A stretch of DNA of 25,219 bases from positions 1 to 25,219 of IMG/VR virus record IMGVR_UViG_3300036853_000080; one strand, 5' to 3'. Numbering within the stretch: position 1 is the stretch's first letter; every line of letters starts with the position of its first letter. The notes below the pieces were generated by a model, which worked only from the letters and a program-made list of their open reading frames with translations, did not search any database and was not told the origin of the DNA. Source of the stretch: a virus. Positions 5,256 to 12,543 of this stretch are shown piece by piece. The translations under genes and the position numbers were made by a program.

Positions 5256-5284
5256 TTGACACGCGCCGCTCGCTGTGTTAAAAT
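5256..5284 (+). promoter_or_regulatory. Promoter of the HNH gene, predicted to give a leaderless mRNA
   Basis: TTGACA (5256-5261), 14 bases, TGt, TAAAAT (5279-5284), spacer 17. With a standard 6-base discriminator, transcription begins at 5291, which is the A of the start codon. Confidence 0.8.
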
Positions 5285-5290
5285 GCGCCC

Positions 5291-5707
5291 ATGCATTATA
5301 AGGATAAAAATAGAGCTAAGGAAGAGGCTAAAGGTTTAATTTCACTTCCGGGAGAAATATGGGACTTTGTTCCTGGTTATTCAGACTATATGGTTTCAAG
5401 TAAAGGGCGTGCTGCAAATTGTCCTTACGGCGTTTGGAGATTAGCGCGTTTGATGTGGATTGGCGGAGGCGGGAAAAATTGTAAATATCTTGGTTTTAGG
5501 GTAAAAGTTGCTAGGAATAAATACAAATATATAAGGATACATACAGTTGTTGCTGAATTGTTTATAGGTCCACGCCCTCCTGGAATGTTGGTGTGTCACA
5601 AAGAGGATGATAGAAATAAAAATTCAGTAGATGATTTGTATTATGGTACTCACGGTGATAATATAAGAGATTGGTGGAGGATTCGTACCGCTAAGTATGG
5701 GTTCTGA
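5291..5707 (+). CDS. HNH homing endonuclease with NUMOD4 motif
   Basis: A 138-aa product. Residues about 21-40 (PGEIWDFVPGYSDYMVSSKGR) form a NUMOD4-type segment, the usual N-terminal DNA-contact motif of this class. Residues about 80-126 form the HNH nuclease: IRIHTVVAELFIGPRPPG, then VCHKEDDRNKNSVDDL, then YYGTHGDNIRD, with His84, His103 and Asn124 as likely key residues. Such enzymes cut DNA at specific sites and spread themselves between phage genomes. The gene is clearly more AT-rich than its neighbours and sits alone between divergent units, both signs of recent insertion. There is no ribosome-binding site before the only plausible ATG, in line with a leaderless mRNA. Confidence 0.9.
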   Translation: MHYKDKNRAKEEAKGLISLPGEIWDFVPGYSDYMVSSKGRAANCPYGVWRLARLMWIGGGGKNCKYLGFRVKVARNKYKYIRIHTVVAELFIGPRPPGMLVCHKEDDRNKNSVDDLYYGTHGDNIRDWWRIRTAKYGF

Positions 5708-5731
5708 ACACTACTATATTCACATAGTACC

Positions 5732-5761
5732 TTGACGGCACCCCACTTCGTGTGCTATGCT
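5732..5761 (+). promoter_or_regulatory. Promoter ahead of the virion gene block
   Basis: TTGACG (5732-5737), 15 bases, TGc, TATGCT (5756-5761), spacer 18. Predicted start near 5768, 30 bases before the ATG at 5798. It is the only candidate seen upstream of the packaging genes. Confidence 0.65.
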
Positions 5762-5797
5762 GCATGCATTCGCATGTAGCAATAGGGGATTCCCTCC

Positions 5798-6343
5798 ATG
5801 GCTGGTCCTTACGACAATTTGATTGGTGATTTGGCTCCCAACGAAGAAGGCTGGCTCCCATTGGATGTGAATGGGACTCCCTCTGGTCCCGCAACCCACA
5901 GTCCTCCTCCTGCCCCCGCTTTGGCTTGCTCCGTCATGGCGAACAGCCAGGAGAAGGTGGATGCCGGTGAAGATGCACTCGTAACGCTCACCGGAGCGCC
6001 GATCACGGATCACATGACTTCCAACGTGGACCCGAGAGAAGCTGCCCCTCCTGGAGTTCCGCCCGCAATTAGCACCCTTAATCCAAACACGGCGGTGCAA
6101 GGCGTCGACTTACCCCTAACAATTACGGGATCCGATTTGGCTGGCGTCACCGACGTGAGCGTCAATGGTGTTACTTCGGCTGCCACTTCCGTCACTGCCA
6201 CTTCCGTATCCACGACAGTGCTCGGGGCCACGCTCGTAACTGGAACCGCTGTTGTGTTCGTCACTTCCCCGGATGGGAATAGCAATTCGCTGAATCTGAC
6301 AGTCACCGCAACGCGGACGAACAAAGGCCCCGCCAGACCTTAA
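5798..6343 (+). CDS. Ig-like (IPT/TIG-type) phage protein, 181 aa
   Basis: ATG with AGGGG about 9 bases upstream. Two parts are visible. Residues about 8-80 hold a domain also found in the next gene (GD, P, E, G, LDVNGTPSG, then VMAN, then TGAPITDHM). Residues about 88-170 look like an Ig-fold IPT/TIG domain: PAISTLNPNTAVQGVDLPLT, a GSDL turn, repeated Val-Thr-Ser strands and FVTSPDGNSNSLNLTVT. Ig-like domains on phage virions often decorate the capsid or tail and bind weakly to cell-surface glycans. A decoration or other structural role is likely from context but not proven. Confidence 0.8.
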   Translation: MAGPYDNLIGDLAPNEEGWLPLDVNGTPSGPATHSPPPAPALACSVMANSQEKVDAGEDALVTLTGAPITDHMTSNVDPREAAPPGVPPAISTLNPNTAVQGVDLPLTITGSDLAGVTDVSVNGVTSAATSVTATSVSTTVLGATLVTGTAVVFVTSPDGNSNSLNLTVTATRTNKGPARP

Positions 6344-6401
6344 TTCCCAATAACCCTATTTGGCTTGCAACGCGGTAATGTACCGCATAAGGAGGAAGTA
6401 A

Positions 6402-6959
6402 ATGGCCGAACCCCCGAAAACAACCCCGCAGAAGCCTCAACAGCCCAACCCGACTCCGCACAACCCGAACCAAACACACGAACAGCAAGAAGCGGAGCGT
6501 AAACGCCGCGAGGAGGAGCAGAAGCAAGCGCGCGAGGCGAAGACGGGCCAAGCGACTTCTACTTACAACGCTGCGAAGGGCACCACTTCGCTCGAAGATC
6601 CGCGCGGCGACCGTTTCCTCACCCACGACGAAATCAAGTCACTCGCCGGCGATATTCAGCCAGGCGAACTGGGCTTCCTCAAATTGGATGAGGAAGGGAA
6701 GCCGACCGGAACAGTGATAACGGACGTGCGCGATGTGTATGATGAAACCCCGAAGGCGACCGTCATCGCGAATCGAATCCCAGTCGCGGATGAAATCGTA
6801 ACCCCGTCCGGTGCCCCGATCTCGAAATTCATGAACCCGGACACCACGCTTTGGGATGCGGGGATGCTCGCCAGAAATCCGCCTCCGAAAGAAGACTCCG
6901 ACCTGAAACATCGCGGTCCCGTTGGTGGCGGCGTAATTAACCAGCCGGTTACGGCCTAA
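6402..6959 (+). CDS. Phage protein, 185 aa, sharing a domain with the 5798-6343 product
   Basis: ATG with AAGGAGG a few bases upstream, an excellent site. Residues 1-50 are low-complexity, first Pro/Gln/Asn/Thr-rich, then a charged helix (QQEAERKRREEEQKQAREAK). Residues about 81-149 match residues 8-75 of the previous protein: GDIQPGELGFLKLDEEGKPT then TVIANRIPVAD and SGAPISKFMNP. The C-terminus is Gly and Pro rich. The charged, disordered N-terminus with a compact domain suits a minor virion or assembly protein, but no function is recognised. It lies just upstream of the terminase genes. Confidence 0.8.
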   Translation: MAEPPKTTPQKPQQPNPTPHNPNQTHEQQEAERKRREEEQKQAREAKTGQATSTYNAAKGTTSLEDPRGDRFLTHDEIKSLAGDIQPGELGFLKLDEEGKPTGTVITDVRDVYDETPKATVIANRIPVADEIVTPSGAPISKFMNPDTTLWDAGMLARNPPPKEDSDLKHRGPVGGGVINQPVTA

Positions 6960-6972
6960 TTCGGTTACAGCT

Positions 6973-7473
6973 TTGGATGACCAAATTCCAAACGATCTGG
7001 TCGCTCTGCCTACGATGCCGTATTCAGAGCGACCAGCGGAACTGCCTCTCGACATAGAAGAGACGCGTACTGCTATTTGGATGGCGAGCGGCAATATCAC
7101 CGAAGCCGCGAAAATACTCAAAGTTACGTCACTTCGGTTAAGAAATTTCATCAAGAAATCACCGTACCTGTCCGCCGAAATGCAAGAGGCGGCTGATAGA
7201 CTGGTTGACATAGCGGAGAGTAATGTTTATGACGCGCTCACCGATGAGCTTGACCCATCTCGTCGCGACACGATGTCGCGCTTTGTTCTCACCAATATCG
7301 GGAAACACCGTGGATGGGGCGCTACCGGTTCTGGAGGCGTTACCGTTAAAAATTCCGCAGGAGGAACAATTATCGTTCAATGGGCTGACGGTACCTCATT
7401 CGGAGGAAGCGGTCAAGACGAACCTAAAGAGGTTGACGGAAGAGTTATCGATAATGAACCAAGCGCGGCATGA
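6973..7473 (+). CDS. Terminase small subunit
   Basis: The product recognises phage DNA and regulates packaging with the large subunit. Residues about 25-60 (LDIEETRTAIWMASGNITEA, AKILKVTSLRLRNFIKKSPY) form a helix-turn-helix. A helical oligomerisation region follows (SAEMQEAADRLVDIAESNVY, DPSRRDTMSRFVLTNIGKHR), then a glycine-rich tail. Length (166 aa) and position directly before the large terminase fit. The start is uncertain: the TTG at 6973 has no clear ribosome-binding site, and ATG 7015 (MPYSERPAELPLD) also lacks one; conserved sequence seems to begin near the latter. The 3' end overlaps the next small gene by 20 bases. Confidence 0.85.
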   Translation: MDDQIPNDLVALPTMPYSERPAELPLDIEETRTAIWMASGNITEAAKILKVTSLRLRNFIKKSPYLSAEMQEAADRLVDIAESNVYDALTDELDPSRRDTMSRFVLTNIGKHRGWGATGSGGVTVKNSAGGTIIVQWADGTSFGGSGQDEPKEVDGRVIDNEPSAA

Positions 7474-7630
7474 CGTCGAGAAGAATGGTCTCGTTGCAGC
7501 GCGCGATGCCGGTACCCACTTTATGGACCTAATTGGGTTCATTCCGGGAAGTTCGGAAAGAACAAGCGCAAAAGCGAGGGCCGAAGAAGCAATCGCCTAC
7601 GTTCAGAAATTAATCGACGAATTGGAATAG
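7454..7630 (+). CDS. Small helical protein between terminase subunits, 58 aa
   Basis: ATG at 7454 lies inside the end of the small terminase gene, with GGAAGAG about 9-11 bases upstream. The product is MNQARHDVEKNGLVAARDAG, then THFMDLIGFIPGSSERT, then SAKARAEEAIAYVQKLIDELE: two helices joined by a short PGSSER turn. The pattern (hydrophobic helix, P-x-S-x-ER, then A-x-x-EEA-x-x-Y/W helix) recalls the small helical-hairpin proteins that include the anti-CBASS protein Acb2, but key positions differ and I cannot test it. A packaging accessory role is equally possible. It ends one base before the large terminase ATG. Confidence 0.65.
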   Translation: MNQARHDVEKNGLVAARDAGTHFMDLIGFIPGSSERTSAKARAEEAIAYVQKLIDELE

Positions 7631-7631
7631 A

Positions 7632-8960
7632 ATGCCTGAAAGCGCCGCAGCGGAACTGCAACCAACACCAATAACTATTCCGTATGTGCCGCGCGAGCAT
7701 TTTAGGTCACTCCACGCTTCGAAGAAGCGTTGGAAATTCGTCGTAGCGCACCGCCGAGCCGGAAAAACAGTCGCGCTGTGTAACCAAGTAATTCGCGCGG
7801 CGTTGGAAAACAAGAGGACATTCCCGCCGCCGCGTTATGGATATATTGGACCAAGCTTCGCGCAGGCCAAGGATTTGGTCTGGGGGTATTACAAATATTA
7901 CACCGGGGTCTTACCCAAGGTGAAGGTGATAGAAGGGGACTTACAAATTATTCTTCCGAATGGGGCGATGATCAACCTATATGGAGGAAGCGCCGCCTAT
8001 GAACGAATGCGAGGTCTATACTTCGACGGTATCGTTGCCGATGAATATCCCCTGCTCAATCCTAGCATGCTTGGCAGCGTTGTCCGTCCTTGTCTTGCGG
8101 ATTACCAAGGGTGGGCCGTTATAAGTGGTACTTCTAATGGCGATGATCACTTCCACGACTTGAAGAAGCGGGCTGAAAAAGAGACGGATCATTGGGATCT
8201 GTTTAACATACCCGTAACAATGACCGATGCGCTTCCCGAAGACGAAGTGAAGGAAATGCGCAAGGACATGACGGCAGACGAGTTCGCCCGAGAAATGATG
8301 TGTTCTTTTGATGCGCCTATCGAGGGTAGTTACTACGGCGAGGTGCTAAACGACATTCAATTGGACGGCCACATTACCGGAGTTCCCTACGACCCCAATT
8401 CGCTGGTCATGACGTGGTGGGATTTGGGTATCGACGATGAGATGGCCATTTGGTTTGTGCAGCGTTGCGGCAGAGAATTACACGTAATTGATTATTTAGC
8501 TAATACGGGCAAGGGGCTTGAGTTCTATGTGGGGCAGATCAAACAGAAACCTTACGTCTATGGTTGCCATGTACTTCCACACGATATCAAAGCGCGAGAA
8601 CTTGGAACCGGCGTGTCCAGAAAAGAAGTCTTGGACTCAATGCTTCCGAACGTCTTTGTGTGCCCTAATCACACGGTTGAAGATGGAATTTCCGCTACGC
8701 GGGCCGCTATAAGGATGATGTGGTTCGACCAAGTTCGCTGCGAGGCAGGAATTATGGCGCTGCGGAACTACCACAAGAACGCCACCGGAAAACCCCTCCA
8801 CAATTGGGCGAGCCATCCTGCGGATGCATTCCGAGTGGGTTGCGTATCGCTCAACATGATTTCCAATATGATCGGCGGTACCAATGTGATTGGCATTGGT
8901 GAAGGTGCGCTCAAGCGTAATCTCAAGCGTATGGCGAATGGGCCGAGGAGAATGCGATGA
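7632..8960 (+). CDS. Terminase large subunit (packaging ATPase and nuclease)
   Basis: The motor protein pumps DNA into the prohead through the portal and cuts concatemers. It is 442 aa long, normal for the family. Walker A is AHRRAGKT (residues 39-46), Walker B IVADEYP with Asp137 and Glu138, and the coupling motif SGTSNG (165-170). The RNase H-like nuclease domain has WDLGIDDE with Asp264, then VLPHDIKARELG with Asp318, and HPADAFR with Asp398 as the three metal-binding acids. All catalytic motifs are intact. The gene follows the 58-aa gene by one base and overlaps the portal start as ATGA. Confidence 0.97.
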   Translation: MPESAAAELQPTPITIPYVPREHFRSLHASKKRWKFVVAHRRAGKTVALCNQVIRAALENKRTFPPPRYGYIGPSFAQAKDLVWGYYKYYTGVLPKVKVIEGDLQIILPNGAMINLYGGSAAYERMRGLYFDGIVADEYPLLNPSMLGSVVRPCLADYQGWAVISGTSNGDDHFHDLKKRAEKETDHWDLFNIPVTMTDALPEDEVKEMRKDMTADEFAREMMCSFDAPIEGSYYGEVLNDIQLDGHITGVPYDPNSLVMTWWDLGIDDEMAIWFVQRCGRELHVIDYLANTGKGLEFYVGQIKQKPYVYGCHVLPHDIKARELGTGVSRKEVLDSMLPNVFVCPNHTVEDGISATRAAIRMMWFDQVRCEAGIMALRNYHKNATGKPLHNWASHPADAFRVGCVSLNMISNMIGGTNVIGIGEGALKRNLKRMANGPRRMR

Positions 8961-11170
8961 ACGTCGTAACCAAAGACGTAAATGGCCAGCCGCTTGAGCG
9001 CCTATTTGATAACGGCGTAATCGGCCAGTTGGGAGCCACTGAACTTGGTGGAATGAACCCGACTGAGGGACCGGACGAGACAGTATACGCCGCAACAGTG
9101 CGCGAAATGATCGACGACGCGATTGACTTCGAGGACAGCGTTCTAGCCCCGGCGCGCGACGAAAATCTACACTACTTTTACGGCGAATACCCGGAGCAAG
9201 AAGGTGAAGGAAAGTCATCAGCTGTTAGTACTGATTTCCGTGATACTGTTATGGCTATCCTTCCTAGCCTTATGCGTATTTTTACTTCTACCGAGAATGT
9301 TGTAAACTGCAAGCCGAACCACAAGGGCCAGGAAGAAATGGCTCGGCAATGCACCGATTATTTGAATTACGTTCTTTGGGAGGACAATCCGGGGTTCCTG
9401 ATCGTCCACAGCATCTGTAAGGATGCGTTGCGCTGCAAGACGGGCGTGATGAGATGGCACACCGAAAACGACAAAGAGGTGACGGAGCAGGAATACAACA
9501 ACATCACGGCGGAGCAGTTTCAATACCTTCTCAGCGAGAATCCTACTGTCCAAGTGCTAGAGAAGCAGGATTCCCAGCTTTATCCCGGTATCATTGATCT
9601 GCTCCGTATTCGCTTTGTGAAGTCGAAGCCGGTTACGAAGATCTTGTCGGTGCCGCTCGACGAATTCAGGGTATCCCGGAAAGCGAAGGACGTCGAGAAC
9701 GCGCCTTTGATTGGCCACGATCAAGTCGTAAATGTGTCGGAACTGGTCAGACAAGGGTACGAACTGGACGAACTTGTCGACTACATGAATGAGTCAGCCG
9801 ATATCCACTCGATGGATCGGATCTTCAGAAATAGCGGCCTAGACAGAGGCGATCTTACTGACGCTTGGGATGTTCGCTATGGTTGCTACTATATCCGGAT
9901 CGATAAGGATGGCGATGGAATCGCCGAGCTACGAGAAATTCATACCATTGGCGATAATCACGATATTCTTTACGATGAAGTGGTTCAACACGCTAATTTC
10001 GCCGTCTGGTGCCCTGATCCTGAACCTCATACTTTGGTTGGTGATACTCCAGCTGATCTTGTGAAAGATATCCAGACCATTAAGACGAATATGCTTCGGG
10101 GTTCGCTGGATTCTCTTGCACAGTCCATTTGGCCTCGAACGGTTTTCAACCAGACTGTGACCAATACGGACGATGTGTTAAACGACGAGATAGGCGCTCC
10201 GATTCGCACTACAACTGATCCGAGTGCGGCAGTAATGTCGGTTACGCACCAATTCGTTGGACAGCCTGTCTTCCAGATGTTCGGCGTAATGGAGCAGCTT
10301 CGCCAAGCTCGTACTGGCATTTCGGACGCGTCGAAGGGGGTCGATCCTCGTGCGCTGCAGAGCACGAATGTTACTGGCATCGACGCTATTGTCCAAGGGG
10401 CGCAGGAACGGATCGAACTGTGTGCCCGCATTCTCGCCGAAACTGGGATGAAGCAACTGTTCCAAGGGCTTCTCCGCGAGATAGTCAACAATCCCAATCA
10501 AATTCGTACCATACAGTTGCGTGGCAAGTGGGTGGATGTAAATCCGTCCACATTTGACCCCACCTTGAAGATCAGTGTTAACCCCACCCTTGGGAAAGGG
10601 TCGGACATGACACGACTTATGGTTCTCAAAGAGGTTCAGGCCACGCAAACCGCCATCATGCAGCAATTTGGTGTGGAGAATCCGTTATGCGGGGTGCAAG
10701 AATTCCGGAATACCTTGACAGACATATTGGCTATTGCGAATGTGAAGAATGTGGGGCGTTACTACCGCGAAATCGACGAGGAGACAGTAAAACGTATTGC
10801 CTCCACGCCCAAAGAACCGGACGCGGCTACTTTGCTCGCGCAATCCGAGATGGAGAAGAACCGCGTTACAATGGCGACCAACATATCGAAGTCCAACTAT
10901 CAGGATCGCAAGCTTAGGGTCGACGATGACTTCCGCCGCGATCAGATGATGGTCAAGGGGCTTCTCGATGCCGCCAAGATTGAAGCTCAATTCGCTGTGG
11001 ATGTCAATGAGGCGGAGTTCGAAGCCGAGAATACCCCTCCGGGCGAAGAAGTAGGACCTCCGCCAATTCCAGTTCCTCAAATAGCTCAGAATATGATGGG
11101 ACAAGCCAATGCCGTTGCCGGACAACGATCACAACCGCCCATTCCAACCGGAGAAGTCCCGCCTCAATAA
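8957..11170 (+). CDS. Portal protein, P22-like
   Basis: It forms the dodecameric ring at one capsid vertex through which DNA enters and leaves and to which the tail attaches. The 737-aa length and order after the terminase fit P22-type portals. Visible marks are a YAATVREMIDDAI helix near residue 44, the conserved NYVLWEDNPGF stretch (about 137-147), an EF-hand-like loop IDKDGDGIAELRE (about 315-327) seen in many such portals, and a long helical C-terminal barrel region ending in a Pro-rich tail. The ATG overlaps the terminase stop. The last 62 bases overlap the next gene in another frame. Confidence 0.93.
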   Translation: MNVVTKDVNGQPLERLFDNGVIGQLGATELGGMNPTEGPDETVYAATVREMIDDAIDFEDSVLAPARDENLHYFYGEYPEQEGEGKSSAVSTDFRDTVMAILPSLMRIFTSTENVVNCKPNHKGQEEMARQCTDYLNYVLWEDNPGFLIVHSICKDALRCKTGVMRWHTENDKEVTEQEYNNITAEQFQYLLSENPTVQVLEKQDSQLYPGIIDLLRIRFVKSKPVTKILSVPLDEFRVSRKAKDVENAPLIGHDQVVNVSELVRQGYELDELVDYMNESADIHSMDRIFRNSGLDRGDLTDAWDVRYGCYYIRIDKDGDGIAELREIHTIGDNHDILYDEVVQHANFAVWCPDPEPHTLVGDTPADLVKDIQTIKTNMLRGSLDSLAQSIWPRTVFNQTVTNTDDVLNDEIGAPIRTTTDPSAAVMSVTHQFVGQPVFQMFGVMEQLRQARTGISDASKGVDPRALQSTNVTGIDAIVQGAQERIELCARILAETGMKQLFQGLLREIVNNPNQIRTIQLRGKWVDVNPSTFDPTLKISVNPTLGKGSDMTRLMVLKEVQATQTAIMQQFGVENPLCGVQEFRNTLTDILAIANVKNVGRYYREIDEETVKRIASTPKEPDAATLLAQSEMEKNRVTMATNISKSNYQDRKLRVDDDFRRDQMMVKGLLDAAKIEAQFAVDVNEAEFEAENTPPGEEVGPPPIPVPQIAQNMMGQANAVAGQRSQPPIPTGEVPPQ

Positions 11171-11411
11171 TTACGAGACGTCCGAGAAGGCGGCGGAAGC
11201 GAAGGCACTTCTGGACAATCCTGTTCTACGGGGGGCCATGCTTGATATATATTCCAGGGCGGCTGGAACGTTAGTAAAGGAGGATGTGGGTAGCTTGACA
11301 GCCGGGGCGGCCCATGCTATGATGAAATCGGTTCTGGATCTGCAAGCGCAGCTAGAAGAATACATCAGCGACGACAAAATGCGTCAGAAGTATAATAAAG
11401 GAGATACGTGA
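11109..11411 (+). CDS. Small helical protein between portal and scaffold, 100 aa
   Basis: ATG at 11109 lies within the portal gene, with GGGA about 8 bases upstream; later start codons would lose conserved-looking sequence. The product has a polar N-terminus (MPLPDNDHNRPFQ), then long helices (ETSEKAAEAKALLDNPVLRG, DIYSRAAGTLVKEDVGS, AHAMMKSVLDLQAQLEEYI). Small helical proteins with this motif order commonly sit between portal and scaffold genes in this phage type; their function is unknown to me. The gene carries an internal promoter at 11295-11323 for the genes that follow. Its TGA overlaps the scaffold ATG (TGATG). Confidence 0.8.
   Translation: MPLPDNDHNRPFQPEKSRLNNYETSEKAAEAKALLDNPVLRGAMLDIYSRAAGTLVKEDVGSLTAGAAHAMMKSVLDLQAQLEEYISDDKMRQKYNKGDT
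11295..11323 (+). promoter_or_regulatory. Internal promoter for scaffold and capsid genes
   Basis: TTGACA (11295-11300), 14 bases, TGc, TATGAT (11318-11323), spacer 17. It lies inside the 11109-11411 gene. Predicted start near 11330, 81 bases before the scaffold ATG. Together with the terminator after the capsid gene it bounds a two-gene unit for the most abundant head proteins. Confidence 0.75.
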
Positions 11412-12538
11412 TGGCTGGATTGGAAGAAGCCGCAATTGCGTTTGATCTTGATGCGCGTTCGCAGCCGACCAAGCCCTCTGCTCCTAAGGGTGCCGACGTA
11501 GAGAAAATCCCCGTCGAAAAGATGTTCGAGAATGTTGGCAAGTTAGAGATCGACGACGAAAGTCCCGCGAAGGGCGGTGGCGACGACGATGACCCGGAGG
11601 AGATTCTTTATGGCAAAGACAATAAAGCCGATCCAAGGAATCCTAGCAAAGGAGATGAATCGGATAGCGATGGGGACGATGACGACGGGGAGGCTGGAGA
11701 AGACGAGTCCGACGAGTCCGACGATGACGATACTGGAGAAGAAGGGGCCGAGGATGAAGAAGAAACCGCCCTTCTTGGAAAAGAGGTCGAAGTTACTGTA
11801 GACGGCGAACCCAAGAAAGTAACCATTAAGGAAGCTCTCGAAGGTTACGTTCGCACTGAGACATTCCACCAGCGAATGAATCAATTGGACGAGGCGAAGA
11901 AGATCGTCCGAAGAGCCGCTGCCGACGCCGTTCAGAATTACGAATATTCGATGAACGTGGCGAAGCAGATGGAAGAACACATGAAGGCGCTTATTCCGCC
12001 GGAACCCGATTGGGACGCGGAATTCGCCAAGGATCCGGTTGCTGCTCGCGAGAAGCAGCGCTATTACGATAAGGCCAAAGGATTCCAAGCACAACTAAAC
12101 GCGCAGACGGAAGAAGCGCGGAGAAAGATGGTCGAATCTAACCACACTCAGTTGGCGGCATTCGCCGAAGAAGAAAGCCAGAAGTTCGAATCCCTAAACC
12201 GTAAAACGTGGTCTGATCCCAAGAAGAAGGCAAAGGATCTGCAATCGATGCGCAGAACTGGCCTCGCTTCGGGGTTCACAGAAGAGGAATTGTCGCAAGT
12301 ATACGACAGCAGAATGCTTCAGGTTCTCCTGAAAGCGTCCAAATACGACAGAATGATGGCTGCCAAGCCTAAGCCTGTCATTCGTCAGCCGCAAGGCAAA
12401 CCGATACCTCCGGGAGCGGGAAGCGCCAAACAGCGCACGGCTCACAAGGGAGTTAACTCGGCAATGAAGAGGCTCAATCGCACCGGTAGCATGGAAGATG
12501 CTGCTGTCGTGTTCGACCAACTTCTTGCAAGAGGATAA
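11411..12538 (+). CDS. Capsid scaffold (assembly) protein
   Basis: It guides capsid assembly and is then removed. The 375-aa product starts at ATG 11411 with GGAG 7 bases upstream. Residues about 50-115 are strongly acidic, with runs of Asp and Glu (for example DDDDPEE and DDDDTGEEGAEDEEE). A short strand-rich segment VEVTVDGEPKKVTIKEALEG follows, with the VRTETFHQRMNQLDEAKKIV type motif typical of scaffolds of this phage group, then long charged helices and a basic, Pro/Gly-rich C-terminus with KPKPVIRQPQGKPIPPG, the likely capsid-binding end. Position between portal and capsid supports the call. Confidence 0.85.
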   Translation: MAGLEEAAIAFDLDARSQPTKPSAPKGADVEKIPVEKMFENVGKLEIDDESPAKGGGDDDDPEEILYGKDNKADPRNPSKGDESDSDGDDDDGEAGEDESDESDDDDTGEEGAEDEEETALLGKEVEVTVDGEPKKVTIKEALEGYVRTETFHQRMNQLDEAKKIVRRAAADAVQNYEYSMNVAKQMEEHMKALIPPEPDWDAEFAKDPVAAREKQRYYDKAKGFQAQLNAQTEEARRKMVESNHTQLAAFAEEESQKFESLNRKTWSDPKKKAKDLQSMRRTGLASGFTEEELSQVYDSRMLQVLLKASKYDRMMAAKPKPVIRQPQGKPIPPGAGSAKQRTAHKGVNSAMKRLNRTGSMEDAAVVFDQLLARG

Positions 12539-12543
12539 CCCAA

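Larger units (their letters stand above)
4950..5290. other. Divergent intergenic region with multiple dyads
   Basis: It holds the leftward promoter at 5030-5058 and the rightward one at 5256-5284. Between them are GCATGG/CCATGC (5070-5084), which overlaps ATGCGT/ACGCAT (5081-5095), and a strong 13-bp hairpin at 5165-5193. No gene with a ribosome-binding site was seen. The overlapping dyads could be operators for a divergent switch. Confidence 0.5.

Noticed and set aside
5720-6100. Leftward frame of 126 codons
   Set aside because: It is antisense to the promoter at 5732 and the 5798-6343 gene, with no ribosome-binding site; other long antisense frames in the virion block were rejected for the same reason.
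10709-10740. TTGACA inside the portal gene as a promoter
   Set aside because: The sequence 17 bases downstream is GAATGT, not a usable -10, although a TGc is present; the hexamer is explained by codons for Leu-Thr.
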